The notes beneath the pieces were generated by a model that worked only from the letters and a program-made list of their open reading frames with translations, was not told the DNA's origin and searched no databases. The position numbers and the translations under genes are program-made. From Antedon mediterranea (taxonomy: Eukaryota; Echinodermata; Crinoidea; Comatulida; Antedonidae), in assembly GCF_964355755.1 (NCBI RefSeq), contig NC_092673.1, forward strand, positions 33,985,648 through 34,049,647: a DNA stretch of 64,000 nucleotides. Direction: 5' to 3'. Shown one piece after another: positions 12,786 to 24,333 of the stretch. Every line of letters starts with the position of its first letter. The stretch's first letter is position 1.

Positions 12786-14639
12786 GCAAAAAAAAAATAA
12801 GTATCTATTAGTATAAAATTAAATGAAATAGCACAATGATATACAATACAGTAAAGTAATAAGGTGAGTTTATGTCTGTACTTACATTTTGATGATTGTA
12901 AAATATATAGTGAGCAGCATTACATTACATCATTCACACACAACACAGTGTAGAGACTAGGCTAGCATACTACTAGGCCTAGGCCTATATCTATATAGTC
13001 AGAGGTCCTTCACAGTCATGCCTGCAGAGAGCCCTATATTTCTATCTAGGCTAGGCCTAACTAGGCTAGCTAGGCCTAGGCTAGGCTAGTAGAATGTCTA
13101 GCTAGGCAAGACCAAACAAATATTCACACGTCACATTAGTTTTAGGCCTAAATTGGCAATCCTACAGTATGCATACCCAAAAAATAACGCAAATTGTCAC
13201 GCAATAGGTAAGAATATATGTAATACATACCTTTTTTTTAGAAATTTGATGAGCTACTTTCTTTGTCAACTTTTTGTCACGCAGGCAAAAAAACCAAAAC
13301 ATTGAAAACGAAGTCTCTGCTCTGTCGTGTGTTATTGTTGTTGATGAGGTCACAACACAAAAGTAAGCTCTTCCGGGTTGTTGTGGTTAAGTCATTTCTA
13401 TAAAAATTGTTGGTGGCAGCAGGTGTATTTTTGGTACCCAAAAACTTTTTTCCTTAGCCTGCCCTCTATTGACCAGTATGGATTAGAATGTAGCCCGCCC
13501 TCTACAGTAGTATGATAACTGTTATTACTATGTAGATGGTAATGGACCATCTAGGTCGTGCCCACAGATGGTTCTCGAATACATAATAATTTCAGCGTTA
13601 AAAAACTGGCGATTTCAAATGTACGTACCGCAGAACAATAATACATGTTGTTTACAGAAACGAATAAATAGACACTGTGATTTATGTACTCAACTAAAAT
13701 TAGCACCCTGGGAATTACTTCCGAAAAAGAAACTTGTCACAAAATGAGACCAATTGTTTAAGTCAAATTTAAACAAACTTAATTTGTGTTTTATATGTAA
13801 CATTAGGGTTGAGGGATGGGGAAGAGGATGGGTGCAAAGAGGAACAATTTTTAAATATATTCTTTATCCATTTAGTAAAAATATTAATTGTTTTCATGTT
13901 TTACAACTAATATACCACTAAACACAGTAAAACATTGCGATGTAATACTTGAAACTATCACCGTCCTAGTCGATTGAAAAGTACAGTACATGTAACGATA
14001 TCACTACGACAACGTGTATATGTTTATATAATGTAAAACAATTTGTGAAAACCACCTCTATTCGGGGCAAATCATAAATTCGATTTAATCGTCAATATAT
14101 ATTAAATTATCTAACTCAACTTAATTAGTAGGCCTAATGGTTTTCAATTGTTTCTTAGAGCCAATTCATACTTAAGTTGGTTCCTACCCTACCCACCAAA
14201 GTTGTTCTGCGTTTAGGGCATGTGATGCACTGTAGGCCTATCCTCTACTGGATTTACAACCCTACTCATGCCAGTGAGGGAAGGGTGATGATGTGGGTGG
14301 TTTAACTGCAATAATAAATATTTGTACATAAATATACGGCGACTGAAAACGCTAGCTCATTATCTGTTTAAAAAAAAATGTATATCCAACCTCTGCAGCA
14401 CAGATTGAACAAAAAAATGGATCGAATTTCTGTTATGAGTATACAGTACTTGCCTTTACGACGCCTGAGGGAATAGACACTTGTGGAACAGAGATTGGAA
14501 TGTTCCATTCATCGCAAATCAATACATTTGTAAAAACGTATATTAAATCTATCAAAATAGCATTTTTAAAATAAAATCGGCCTGTCTTCAACATTATGAT
14601 GCTGTACTCGAACTGTTCAACCGGTTTTCAGCTATTAAC
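12786..14639. other. Gene-free DNA with TAGGCC/CTAGG tract
   Basis: Between about 12958 and 13098 lies a cluster of TAGGCCTAGG and CTAGGCTAG words, a low-complexity signature often seen in echinoderm and hemichordate DNA. The rest shows no gene, RNA or bounded repeat that I can support. Confidence 0.4.
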
Positions 14640-14760
14640 AAGGCCAACAGCCATTAAGTCGCGTGCTACAATGCATAGTGATACCGGACCGACAGACAAA
14701 CAGACCGACAGACAGACAGACCGACAGACAGACGGACCGACCGACATAGTGAACTATACT
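14640..14760 (-). repeat. (GACA)n element copy 1
   Basis: This is one of several copies in the window of a short element: an AAGTCGCGTGCT-type edge, GCATAGTGATACCGGACC, a GACA/GACC microsatellite of variable length, then CATAGTGAACTATA. The reverse complement occurs at 30241 and 46999. The terminal hairpin present in the 15316 copy is missing here. Confidence 0.55.
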
Positions 14761-15315
14761 GACCGAAATTACTGAACATGTTTAAAAATGTTGAAATGTT
14801 TAAAAACATTGATATTTTTTTAATTTACACGTGCGTAGCCTGTCACTTTTGACGTGCTCGTATAACGTAATTTAGAGTTGAAAAGTAAGTCAAGAAAACA
14901 GAAATCGGGCAAAAAGAGTGCACAATAACATTTAACGCGCAGTGCGCGCGCAAAAATCTGCGCACTCATGGCAATTTTGTAAACGCTTAAAATTGCCTGA
15001 AACGTACTCTTATTTCATCGAAAATAAATTTTGAAAATGTTAAGCGCGCGTACGCATGCGTTACATGCGCTACGCACGTAATTGTATTGCCATATGATGA
15101 TTTATGCCCTGAAATTTATGAGTACCAAATTTTATTTAATTGTGATTCATGGTTGTTAAGATATGATTACAAACGTGATTTCATTAAATCGTGCGTAGAC
15201 CGCGTAATTTTTTATTGCGCACCGTGAAAACATAACCACATCGATTCCTGGCCATAAGGAATATTCTGTGAAAAATTGACTTAGCTAGATTAAACTGATA
15301 TCAAGATAAGGTCAT

Positions 15316-15446
15316 AAAGCGATAAAACGCATAGTGATACCGGACCGACAGACAGACAGACAGACCGACAGACAGACCGACAGACAGACAGACAGACCGA
15401 CCGACCGACATAGTGAACTATAGAGTCGCTTCCACGCGACTAAAAA
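15316..15446 (-). repeat. (GACA)n element copy 2 with terminal hairpin
   Basis: This is the same element as at 14640. The CATAGTGAACTATAG edge is followed by an AGTCGCTTCCACGCGACT hairpin. The GACA/GACC array is longer than in the other copies. Confidence 0.55.
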
Positions 15447-16033
15447 CAATTATCGTAGGAGGAGATAGGAAAATGCGAAGTGTCCTCGTATTATTGTGTG
15501 AGGGAATTTTCCAAATTGGACATCCATTAGACAGTGTATACCACGATCGGAAAACACCCCTATTTGGGGAAAATCGTTGAACCTAAATTCGTTTTAATCG
15601 TCAATAACTAATTATCGAATTCAATTTAATTAGTAAACAGGGTTACATCAGGTGGTTAAAATCAGTACCGAAAGTACGAACCAACTTTACATACCATCGA
15701 GTAAACATTCTAGAAATAACGCGCGATTTACCGAATTTTGCCCTTACGTAAATTTATATATAGATTCAATGACCAGATATGAATATTTCAGCAACAAAAA
15801 ATAGAAACAAAAACATATTTTTATGACAAAATGTAAAATGATATTTTTAAAAAACAATTATCAGTGTCAACATAAGGTCTTGTATATCTGTATCCGATTA
15901 TCGTTTCCGATATTAATATTATTATGGACTATAATACAAGAATGACTTTTCTCCATATAAATTGCAGTTTTCATTATCCTAAGTGATTAATATTCATGGC
16001 GGCATGTTTGTCTAGACAGTGTACAATATTATA
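15447..16033. other. Gene-free AT-rich DNA
   Basis: No supported feature. It has some resemblance to 14040-14120 (CACCTCTATTCGGGG versus CACCCCTATTTGGGG, both followed by CGTCAATA), so the two stretches may be old repeat copies. Confidence 0.35.
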
Positions 16034-16193
16034 CAAATAATGAATGTTTATGAGTGCAATGGTACAAATAATGGCACGAGGTGAATGATGAAAGGTTATA
16101 TCAACGAGGCAAAGCCGAGTTGATATAACCTTTCATCATTCACCAAGTGCCATTATTTGTACCATTACACGAATACAAAACATTCATTATTTG
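16034..16193. repeat. 160 bp near-perfect palindrome
   Basis: The inner arms GGTGAATGATGAAAGGTTAT... (26 bp, 16080-16105) and their exact complement (16119-16144) enclose a 13 nt loop. After a 2 nt mismatch the pairing resumes through GGCAC, AATGGTACAAATAAT and AAATAATGAATGTTT, for arms of roughly 70 nt. This is typical of a foldback element. No coding content. Confidence 0.75.
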
Positions 16194-16319
16194 TTTTATA
16201 TAACATCTAGACGTTTTTTTTTCGTACACAAAAATGTTTCAAAAAGTACTATTTAACGATCGTTGAATAGTGCGTACTATTGCACGCCATGTGACCCACA
16301 TTCGTCCAATCAAATGACA

Positions 16320-16860
16320 GGAATTTATATAGGTGTTATATAAAAGCCAGTATTGGTATTGTATATAAAGTCTATTCCATGTGGTCCCCAGGTCATACAA
16401 TGGATCATCATGTGAGCATTTTTCAATGAGGTTATGCTTGTCTAGGCTAGGCAGTGTACAATAGAAGTCAGTGCTACTGTAGTATATTAATTCTATCCGA
16501 CGTGGTTCCCAGGTAATACTCTGGGTCACACATTCGTCTTTGTCCTGTCAATGTGTAGCAACCTCATCGTAAAAAATAGTGTTTTAGAATCAATTTCAAT
16601 AATGTCATAAAAGTCAGTTTTAAAAAAGGCAGTTTTAAAAAAGGCAAAAGAAAACTAGTAAAAGTATGACAAGTATAATTTCTTTTTTATACATTTATTA
16701 TGTTAATGCTCTGTAAACATACATCATATACTATAAAAGCATTTAACAAAAAAATATTGTGCTCACAAAAGTTTTAAAACAGTAATTAAACCGTTCACAT
16801 CATGCATACATAATATCATCTGTTTTCTTATTGTGTACCTTTTGCTATTTGATCTCTTTC
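16320..16860 (-). repeat. Paralogous 3' flank of gene A
   Basis: The stretch containing TATATAAAGTCTATTC, GTGGTCCCCA, CCTCATCGTAAAA and CATCATGCATACATA also occurs, diverged, downstream of gene B (about 30400-30735) and gene C (about 47150-47475). It shows that the older duplication giving rise to A and the B/C lineage included the 3' flanks. Small insertions distinguish the copies. Confidence 0.65.
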
Positions 16861-17377
16861 TAAACTCGTGATTACTTCCGAGTGTTAATAAAATACACAT
16901 AGAACATATCTATTTTGATTACAACACTTGTTTTCCTTAAACAAAGATTATTCAGTTTATACAGCAATGATATCCAATACAATAATTGTGTTGTTGTGGT
17001 ATACTTTATAGACACTACAGTATTTTTAATATTGATATATTGTAATAAACATTCAATTCTAAATGCATTTCAACAAGGCGAGGTTGTGCCAGCCAGCATT
17101 GTTTTACTGCACGTACATTAATATTGGTAGGCCTACTGATTAACGTATAAAGTGAAGATTGCCCAAAATAATAACATTTTCAGAATGAATTAAAATGTAA
17201 CAGTAATTCGTATATTTTCTGTAAGACATACTTAATATTAGCAGGCCTATCTGCATTCAACTACAATACAATATTTCAATGTTCATGAACCTAGTGTGAA
17301 ACACTGTGTAGTGTAAAACATACTCTTTTCTAGTCCTATTGTATCAGTTGAACTAAAATATAATATTGAAACTCAAA

Positions 17378-17383
17378 TTTATT
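17378..17383 (-). terminator. Candidate poly(A) signal of gene A
   Basis: An AATAAA hexamer on the minus strand lies about 195 bp beyond the stop codon of gene A, a plausible spacing for a 3' untranslated region. AT-rich surroundings make chance hexamers common. Confidence 0.4.
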
Positions 17384-17576
17384 CTTTGCTTATTCAAGCT
17401 TTGCTTTTAGAAATAGGTTCCTGCTTCATTTGATTTTTTTTATCAAGAAATTTCATATTTATGTAAGGCCTAATGTTAATAAAGAAACAAATGTTATTTG
17501 AATAAATAATATGACTTAAACTTACATTAAACTTAATCCGAATTTGTCTATGATGAATGTTCTGTCTAGTTCCCAC

Positions 17577-20431
17577 TTAAAATGGTATACCACCAAAAGG
17601 GCCAAGGCTAATATGTCTACGCGAACACTCTGATCTGAAAACATTATTTGACCATACGTTATCTGCATTAAAGATTCTCAGAGAAGGAAACACACTGATG
17701 AAAGATATCAATTTAGCATTATCAATTGGTGGCCAGAAGTAATTGCCACTTATATCCAGTGCAGATAAATTGCGAAAGCTAAACCAATTGTGATTACCGT
17801 TTTTAAAATTTATAAACATTCGATTTGGTAAATGGCAACGTTGCATCTTAAGGTTAGTTAAAGAATTCATTAAAGATTTCAATGTAGCTGAATCGATGCT
17901 GTAGAGGTCATTACCACTTATATCAAGTTCATATAGATGTAGAACGAAGCCTATGTGACCCCAGAACATTGAATCTATCACCCAGCTTGTTAAACAGCAA
18001 TCACCCATTCTAAGGTATGCTAGTTTATGACTAAATCTTATAAAATTTCTAAATAAAATACCATCTATTTGACGGAGATTATTATAACTTATATTTAGGA
18101 ACATTAATCCGCGAGTAGTTATACCACTAGAGCACTTAAGCATGTCATTCATTACTTTACTCGATAATTTGCAATTATTCATATCAAGGCGAAATATATG
18201 CCTAGTGTTGATAAAATATGCCAATGAAGAACCATTCATTTCACTAAGATCATTATTACTTATATCCAATTTTTCTAATCCCAAGGTAACTCCTCTACTA
18301 GAACACTCTATGAACATATCATTCATCACATTACCTGATAAATTGCATTTATATATATGAATATTTCTCAGTACAGGACTCATACACAATAAATATCCCA
18401 GTGAAGCGCCATCAATATGACTGAGATCATTATTATTCATATTCAGGCTAGTTAATTGTGAAAATCTTGGTAGGATAGTATGTATTACTTCACTGGATTG
18501 TGCTGATTTACTACAACATTGTGATACCATATCATTTAAAACAGTACCTGTAATAGTATTAGGATTTGCAATGACATTTTGCAGTTTTGGTGAGTTTGTT
18601 AAAATATGAAGTAAATATTCAGCAGTTGTTTTAGGCATTTGATAAATTGTGTGATCGTATATGTCATATTTTATATTGTGTTTTTCACATTCCTCTACAA
18701 TATAATTCATACAATCTTCATGAATACTTTGCAAAAGGCATCCAGGCTTTGACACAGCAATTAAACTGTGGAAAAGTACTTGTCTCTTTTCCTGAGAAGA
18801 TATATTATCGCAAAAGTTTTGATTAATTGTGGGTTCAAGGATATCATGAACTTTTCTCATAAGATAAAATACATTGTTGGTATCTACACTTACATTTGGG
18901 GTGTGATAAGTGAGAAACATTCGTAATGAGTTACACACAGAAGTAAATTGTATGTCTAACTTTGTTTTTGTTACATAATCCATCAGATCATTTTCTACAT
19001 CCTTCAAATGCTTTTCATTAACCACTTGTTTCAAAAGTAAAATCAAAGAACGATATGTTGAAAATCTATTTGTGATCCAATGCTTTAACAACTTGGCAGC
19101 ACCAGCACCAAGAAATCCAATAGCAAATTCACGTGCCATTATGAAATCATTTTCTCTTATATTCTCCCATTCTCCATCCTCTAACATTGAAAGTAGCAAT
19201 TTATTGTTCTTATTCTCAGTTGCCGAACGAGATATTTCACACAATTTGTATAAGTAAAACCCAACCAAAGATTCTACTATTAACTTATGAGGAGCTGTAA
19301 ATGTCTTTGCCAATTTAGACTTTTTTGAATGTGTTTTGTCTTCATATACAAACCCCAGCTTTAAAGCAAGTGTATCGTCTACTTTATCTCTTATAGCTAT
19401 AGTATGTAAATCAGTTTTAATAAATGAAAGTTGATTATTTTTTAATCCGTGATACATACACTTTCCTAACAGAAGCATTGAAGTTAAATATTCCTCTGGT
19501 ATATTTTCAAATGCTGGGATTTTATAACTATTATCTTTTCTGTTAAACTGATTCAAGATACATAGGAAAAAAGCTTTAAATAAATCTGCTTTGTCAGTTG
19601 CAAGATGTTGTTCTTCTTCCCACATGAAACAAATTGAGAGAAGCAACATTGGATTTTTACACATTTGATAAGCCACAGCGGTAACTTTCAATTGTTCAAC
19701 AAGGGAATCTCCCAATTCAGGTTTTTCAACCTGTTCAAAATATCTTGTAATATATTTTGTTACATTTTTCTTATCGAACCCTTTAATTTGCACATGCAGA
19801 TTGCTGTTCTTAATGTATTCATCTATATTTATTGAACGAGAAGTAACTACTACTGAACTTCTCTCTAATCTTTGCTTTTTGAAAAGACGTAGTGGACTTT
19901 TGTTTTGAAATCTTAATTCATCTAAACCATCTAAAAGCAATACAATTTCATCAGGATGATCCATTATAAATTTCTTGATCAATCTTGGATCTTCTGCTAG
20001 ATCTGTTTCTAAGCTAAAGTCGTCGAGTTCAAATTCCTTTAGAATTAAATCTAAAATAGTTTGGTCTTTGTCTAAATCTCTAATGTTGATTAGAAAAAGT
20101 ATTTTACCTTTAAAAATATCAAATGAAGTTTTAGTAGCCCAGTTATATGAAACATACCTCAGTAAGGTAGTCTTACCAATACCGCCTTCACCACTCATAA
20201 GAACTCTACCTCCAGGTGTAGATTCAAATATTTGTGAAAGATCTTTCAATGTTATGGGTTTGGATTGATGCTTATCACCAGCCTTCTTTGTGTTTGATTG
20301 TAGTAGAACCAGCTCGGTGAACATATCAGCTATATCTACTTCAAATGCAGAATTCATGATTTGTGGTGTAAAACGATTACAATTGCGGTACAACCTTTGT
20401 TGATTGGTTAGCAGATAGTGTCTTATTTTAT
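17577..20431 (-). CDS. NACHT-LRR exon of gene A
   Basis: This is one exon of 951 codons starting after a T-rich CAG acceptor. NACHT: Walker A GEGGIGKTT at exon residues 81-89, Walker B-like IVLLLDGLDE at about 163-172, sensor-type VVVTSRS, then helical and winged-helix segments (NPMLLLSICFMWEEE). The last 290 residues form five double LRR units of about 57 residues, with pattern LxxLDISxNDL...LDMNNCKLS...VMNDM. Compared with B and C it has fewer and more divergent LRR units and a longer linker (contains QSNTKKAG, shared with D) before the NACHT. Known NLRs use NACHT for NTP-driven oligomerisation and LRRs for sensing. The frame remains open for about 115 bases upstream, but that extension is intronic. 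Confidence 0.9.
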
Positions 20432-20773
20432 CTGAAAAAAATAAATATGAATTGAAAACCTGTGAGAAATATCTAAACATTACAAAAGGTAGCGAAGCAT
20501 ATTTGCGTAAGAGATAAAAAATTGTCACAGAATTTAAAAACGTCAAAAATGATTTATAATGGATTATGTATAATTATTATTTGCTTTTAATTATACAATC
20601 ATTTTATAATTTTATAATCATAAAAGAAAGTTTAAAGCTATTCTACATTTGTTTTGAATAGTTATTTAAAAATGATCTGCAATTATAATTATTCTACTAT
20701 TGAATTACAAATTAATATTTTGACGCGACATAAAACATATTACATTCACTGTTACGTAATGAGTAACACATAC

Positions 20774-20821
20774 CTTCTGGATTTCTTGATAGTTGACATT
20801 GTTTTGATACTCTAGATTCTC
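20774..20821 (-). CDS. 48-nt phase-1 microexon of gene A
   Basis: Preceded by a TTTTTTTACAG acceptor and followed by a GTATGT donor, it adds 16 residues (ESRVSKQCQLSRNPE region, Ser/Arg/Gln rich) between the DED and NACHT exons. The same exon is present in B and C with the same length, phase and splice sites. It likely serves as a short linker. Confidence 0.75.
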
Positions 20822-21925
20822 CTGTAAAAAAATAAATATTTATATAACAATAGATCCTTTGGTTGTCAACGCAATGGGAAAAGAAACAACAAACTATTAA
20901 TAATGTAAATGTTTTATTAAAAATTTAAAAGATGCAGTAGAGTTGCTTGACTTTTTGACAACCTTTAATAAATAATGCATAATTGATATTCTATATGATA
21001 AATTTCAAAGTGCCCAGTCCGAGTTTACAAATACCCATTTTCTTCCTTAGTAAACTATAAGCTTCCGCATGGTAACTGTTTCCTAATGCTTCAGGTCGCT
21101 TGAATATAACTGCCTAAAATGCATTAAAAACATGTCGTAGGCTGCTATAAGTCTTTCATACTTAAAAGTAAGGCTTTTAAGCAGAGCCAAATTTAACTAA
21201 ATTTTAAACCAGACCATGGCCGAACTAATTAGTCAGGTTCCGCAATGTGAAACTTTGCCAAAAACATTATATTTCAAATTAAATCAGACTAAAGTCGATA
21301 AAACTAAGATAGACTTCGACATCGAAATATCAATACCTAGATAACAACATCAAATAAACATGTCATATACTGTACACAGTTTAAAAACATGATGGAAAAC
21401 ACCGAGCGGACAATTTGGAGGCTCCGATAAAATGGTGCCTTGTACTTATAATAGATGGAAGATGGAATTTAGAAGCAATATTGATAGAAACAAGACATAG
21501 TTTTAGAAGAAAACATTAAATTATCCTGTATAAAAATAAAACAAGTGATGTTTGCCTATCTTATAGTAATTAAATTTCTTTCTAGTTCATTCAACAATTA
21601 TTTTAAGGAAATTTTATTTTAATCATCAATTAGATTGGAAACATAACACTATTTTGTTTTCATGAGTACCGGTATTAATTAAATTGAATAATGGTGTAGA
21701 CCTACACAAAGGCACTTGGTATTTGAAATTTTAAATGTGATAATATTGATCACAACTGTCACGATGCTGATGTGATCTTTCAGATTTATATTAATAACTA
21801 CCGGTATATACTGCAGCAATGACTACTCTATGGTGCATACAGCTACAAACAGAAATTACTTTTTGTTACCGGTAATTCTTATCTGAAATATGAGTGAATA
21901 TATGAACAGAAAATAAAATACATAC

Positions 21926-22469
21926 CACCATCTCTATCCTGTGCAGATTTTCCAAGACAATCTGTAAATCTAGTCATTTTTGAAGGCGTATCTAGAAAGA
22001 AGGTTTTCTTTCTCAAGTACAAAAATAGCATCCCAAATATTTGTGAATTCAAATTTATTCAGTTCATCATAATTATGAACAATATTCTTCAACTCATCTT
22101 GTCCAACTCCTCTCAAGATCTGGAACAGTTCTTTACGAGATGTTGAAAGCGTCTCCTCGTCAACAAGTTGAACATTGTTATCTGCCATATACTGGTTTAT
22201 TTGACCTACTGCTTCACTGAAACCTGTCACTTTAGCTACGTCCAGCAAAAGACTAACTTTATGCGGTGTGATTTTACCTGTTCTTTGAAGTTCATTAAAT
22301 AAACTCATTGCTGTAACATCATCACGATCAAGGTCTCCTAATGGTATGTATCCATGCAGGCAGAATCTCAACCATTTAAAATAGCGACCATCATAGTGTT
22401 TGCTAAGTTGAGCTTTTAAAGTTTGGAACTTTTCTTTAAGGTCGATTTCATCACACTCAGCAGTTTTGT
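21926..22469 (-). pseudogene. Tandem DED exon of gene A, 4 bp frameshift
   Basis: The exon lies between a TTTTTTCCCAG acceptor and a GTATGT donor. It encodes a death-effector domain (FCLHGYIPLGDL...LFNELQRTGKITPHKVSLLL, about residues 17-100) and a second DED-like segment (LFQILRGVGQDELKNIV...IWDAIFVLEKENLL). At about 21994-22001 the sequence reads TCTAGAAAGAAGG where B and C have TCTAGAAGG. The frame shifts after ENLL and stops 8 codons later, losing the last helices of the second DED and the link to the NACHT. Otherwise it is almost identical to the B exon. Confidence 0.8.
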
Positions 22470-22781
22470 CTGGGAAAAAATTACATTAATAAATGTTACA
22501 AAAATGTATCCAGTTTATATAATATAACTAACGTACATCATCTCGCAAAATTCACAATAATCTTATTTGATGTATGAACAAAATGTAACTGGCAGGATCA
22601 GTGGTTGGTTGCTGAATGTAGAAATAATTTAATTTTTAAAAAATAAAATCCAATGCTATCATCAACCCGAGTTCAACAATTAGTGAAAGGTGACCAGCAT
22701 CATTAGGAGATGTAGTTTTCAAGATAGTACTACATTATGTTTTAGGAAATAGAAATAAATGTTACAAATTATTGTATATAC

Positions 22782-22952
22782 CTTTGGCGGACGCCATGTT
22801 GATCAAATATCTTTAGATGTTAAGCTGATGTCTAGTGGCGTGGGTCGTTCTGGCGCTTCTCCTGACTTGCTGCCTCCTACAACTCTTAGGCCTATACCTT
22901 GTTTATGTTTTTCAAAGCGTGTATCAGATGACGGGTTTAACATCCGCCAGTT
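22782..22952 (-). CDS. Start-codon exon of gene A (mostly 5' UTR)
   Basis: The acceptor CGCTTACAG precedes 171 nt and the donor GTATATAC follows. Only the last 16 bases code (MASAK plus one base). The start AACATGG has a favourable context (A at -3, G at +4). The 48 nt beyond the donor side and the DED exon join as G|AC in frame. The same exon, equal in length, occurs in B and C. Its 5' part carries a 46-codon upstream ORF. Confidence 0.7.
22803..22943 (-). promoter_or_regulatory. 46-codon uORF in the 5' UTR of gene A
   Basis: The uORF begins MLNPSSDTRF and ends with a TGA only 5 nt before the main ATG, in a different frame. Its length and stop spacing are the same in B and C, with one Ala-to-Thr change in C. 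Such an uORF would be expected to lower translation of the main frame or force reinitiation. Whether a peptide accumulates is unknown. Confidence 0.55.
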
Positions 22953-23878
22953 CTGTAAGCGAAAACAAAGAAAATAAGTACATTTTAAAGTGGCATAAGT
23001 GATTTCCAGATTTCAAAAGACATTCCAAATTTCATAATTTAGACAACAAGTGTAAAAAATGTATTCATTTGTAATTCCGTTCTAATAAGTTACAGAGTCA
23101 TTTGAAAGCTGTGAAAGCTATATAAACTAACCTTTACAGGTTAGTTTACATATTAATTGTTGGTTTGGACAAAGGAACATTTCTAATTACTTATTACTAC
23201 AAACCAGATGAACATTTTCAATCAAGATATTAGTCAGGTGGCTTAACAACAAAAAATGAGGAAATCGTGAGGAAAGGTGGTGGAAAAATCCAAAATGGCT
23301 GCCAGTAAACTAGGAAATCACATACAGTATCTGTGGACGGCAGACGTAATATGTAAATGAAGTAGCTGTAGTAAATGGTAGAGGTGGTATGTAAATTACA
23401 AGTAACTGTAAAACAAATCTATAAAAAAAAGTTATAACCAGTTCAGTTTCTGAAACCACATAAAATGTGGTATTTTGGGAAAATAAAGATTGAGGGCGCT
23501 GTTCACATAAGTAAAAGTACACTTTTTTACCTGTAACTAACTAAGTTTTTGTCAGAATATTTTTTAAATGGTCTTATTTGATAGATGATTACATTTTCTT
23601 TATATTAAAGAAAACAAATTTTACATTAAATATCCATAGTTCAGATAAATTTACGTTAAGTGCCTAAAATCAGCAAATATAACACATTTTAATACATAAC
23701 AAATACTATTGGATGTTAACAAATTACAAATTTAGTTATCATAAATAGGATTCTTTTACATTTTCATAGAAACTGTTTTATTTTAAAACATATAAATATA
23801 CATTTTTCTAACAATTTCTCATAAAAAAACTTTCACGACCACTAGTTTTCGAGATATAGAAATGTGTACTACCAGTAC

Positions 23879-24187
23879 AGGTCAAAGGTCAATAACAAGA
23901 ATCTGGGTCATTTTCTTGGAAAAGTTTGTATTAGACTGAATAGAAACATTTTTAAAGTTTGTCCAACTGTTAGTTACCAAGTTATATGACATGTAGGTCA
24001 AAGGTCAAAAATACCAAAAATCATACTTCCGGTCATTTTTTGACAAATGTTTCCATTAGGATGAATATTAATATGCATCTTCCAAATAATTTGACACTAA
24101 AATTATTTAATTTAATGTAAGCGTTGCGGAGATATGGTTATTTTGTTTTCAATTGGATTAAAATATTCAAATTGAGGTCAAAGGTCA
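23879..24187. promoter_or_regulatory. Three DR1-type AGGTCA repeats in intron 1 of gene A
   Basis: The 13-mer AGGTCAAAGGTCA occurs exactly at 23879-23891, 23995-24007 and 24175-24187. It equals the DR1 consensus bound by RXR/HNF4/COUP-TF-type nuclear receptors. The surrounding sequence shows weak local repetition (CAAGAATCTGGGTCATTTT, CATACTTCCGGTCATTTTTT), so a decayed tandem repeat containing this word is an equally fair reading. Confidence 0.4.
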
Positions 24188-24333
24188 AGGAAAAACTTTA
24201 GAAAATTGATAACATGGGTTTTTATAACAAGCATGGTTAAAAAATTCATAAAATGCAATGCTTGCACTTTCCTTCTGATTTGCAGACTAAAATACATTAG
24301 AAATGGGCTATTTGTGACTTTGTATAACGATTA

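Larger units (their letters stand above)
17577..22797 (-). pseudogene. NLR gene A: DED-NACHT-LRR, frameshifted in the DED exon
   Basis: This is the leftmost of four tandem NLR genes. Coding exons, 5' to 3', are 22797-22782 (ATGGCGTCCGCCAAAG), 22469-21926 (DED), 20821-20774 (48 nt microexon) and 20431-17577 (NACHT-LRR). Untranslated exon 1 and a TATA box lie near 26.0-26.1 kb. All junctions have GT-AG and phase 1. The total is 3463 nt, one base over a multiple of three, because the DED exon carries 4 extra bases (TTCT copied) relative to B and C. As read, translation stops after about 171 residues, within the second DED. The downstream exon is fully open, so either the break is recent, the assembly is wrong, or a DED-only product is made. 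NLR membership is firm; functional state is open. Confidence 0.6.

Noticed and set aside
12958-13098. TAGGCC/CTAGG-rich tract as a possible satellite or origin.
   Set aside because: No regular period. Similar words are scattered through the window, so it is low-complexity background.
13162-13353. A 63-codon minus-strand frame near a relatively GC-richer stretch as a first exon.
   Set aside because: No domain, no clear donor in frame and no downstream exon on the minus strand could be found.
20432-20546. Hydrophobic N-terminal extension of the gene A NACHT-LRR frame (MTFLNSVTIFYLL...), which could pass for a signal anchor; the same exists in B and C.
   Set aside because: A T-rich CAG acceptor lies at 20432-20434 exactly where similarity to the gene D exon begins, and joining the microexon there keeps the frame. 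The extension is read-through into the intron.
17577-20546. Plus-strand open frames inside the NACHT-LRR exons (for example 19975-20268, 35849-36256, 63373-63801).
   Set aside because: They mirror the same positions of each NLR gene, have composition dictated by the opposite strand, and match no domain.
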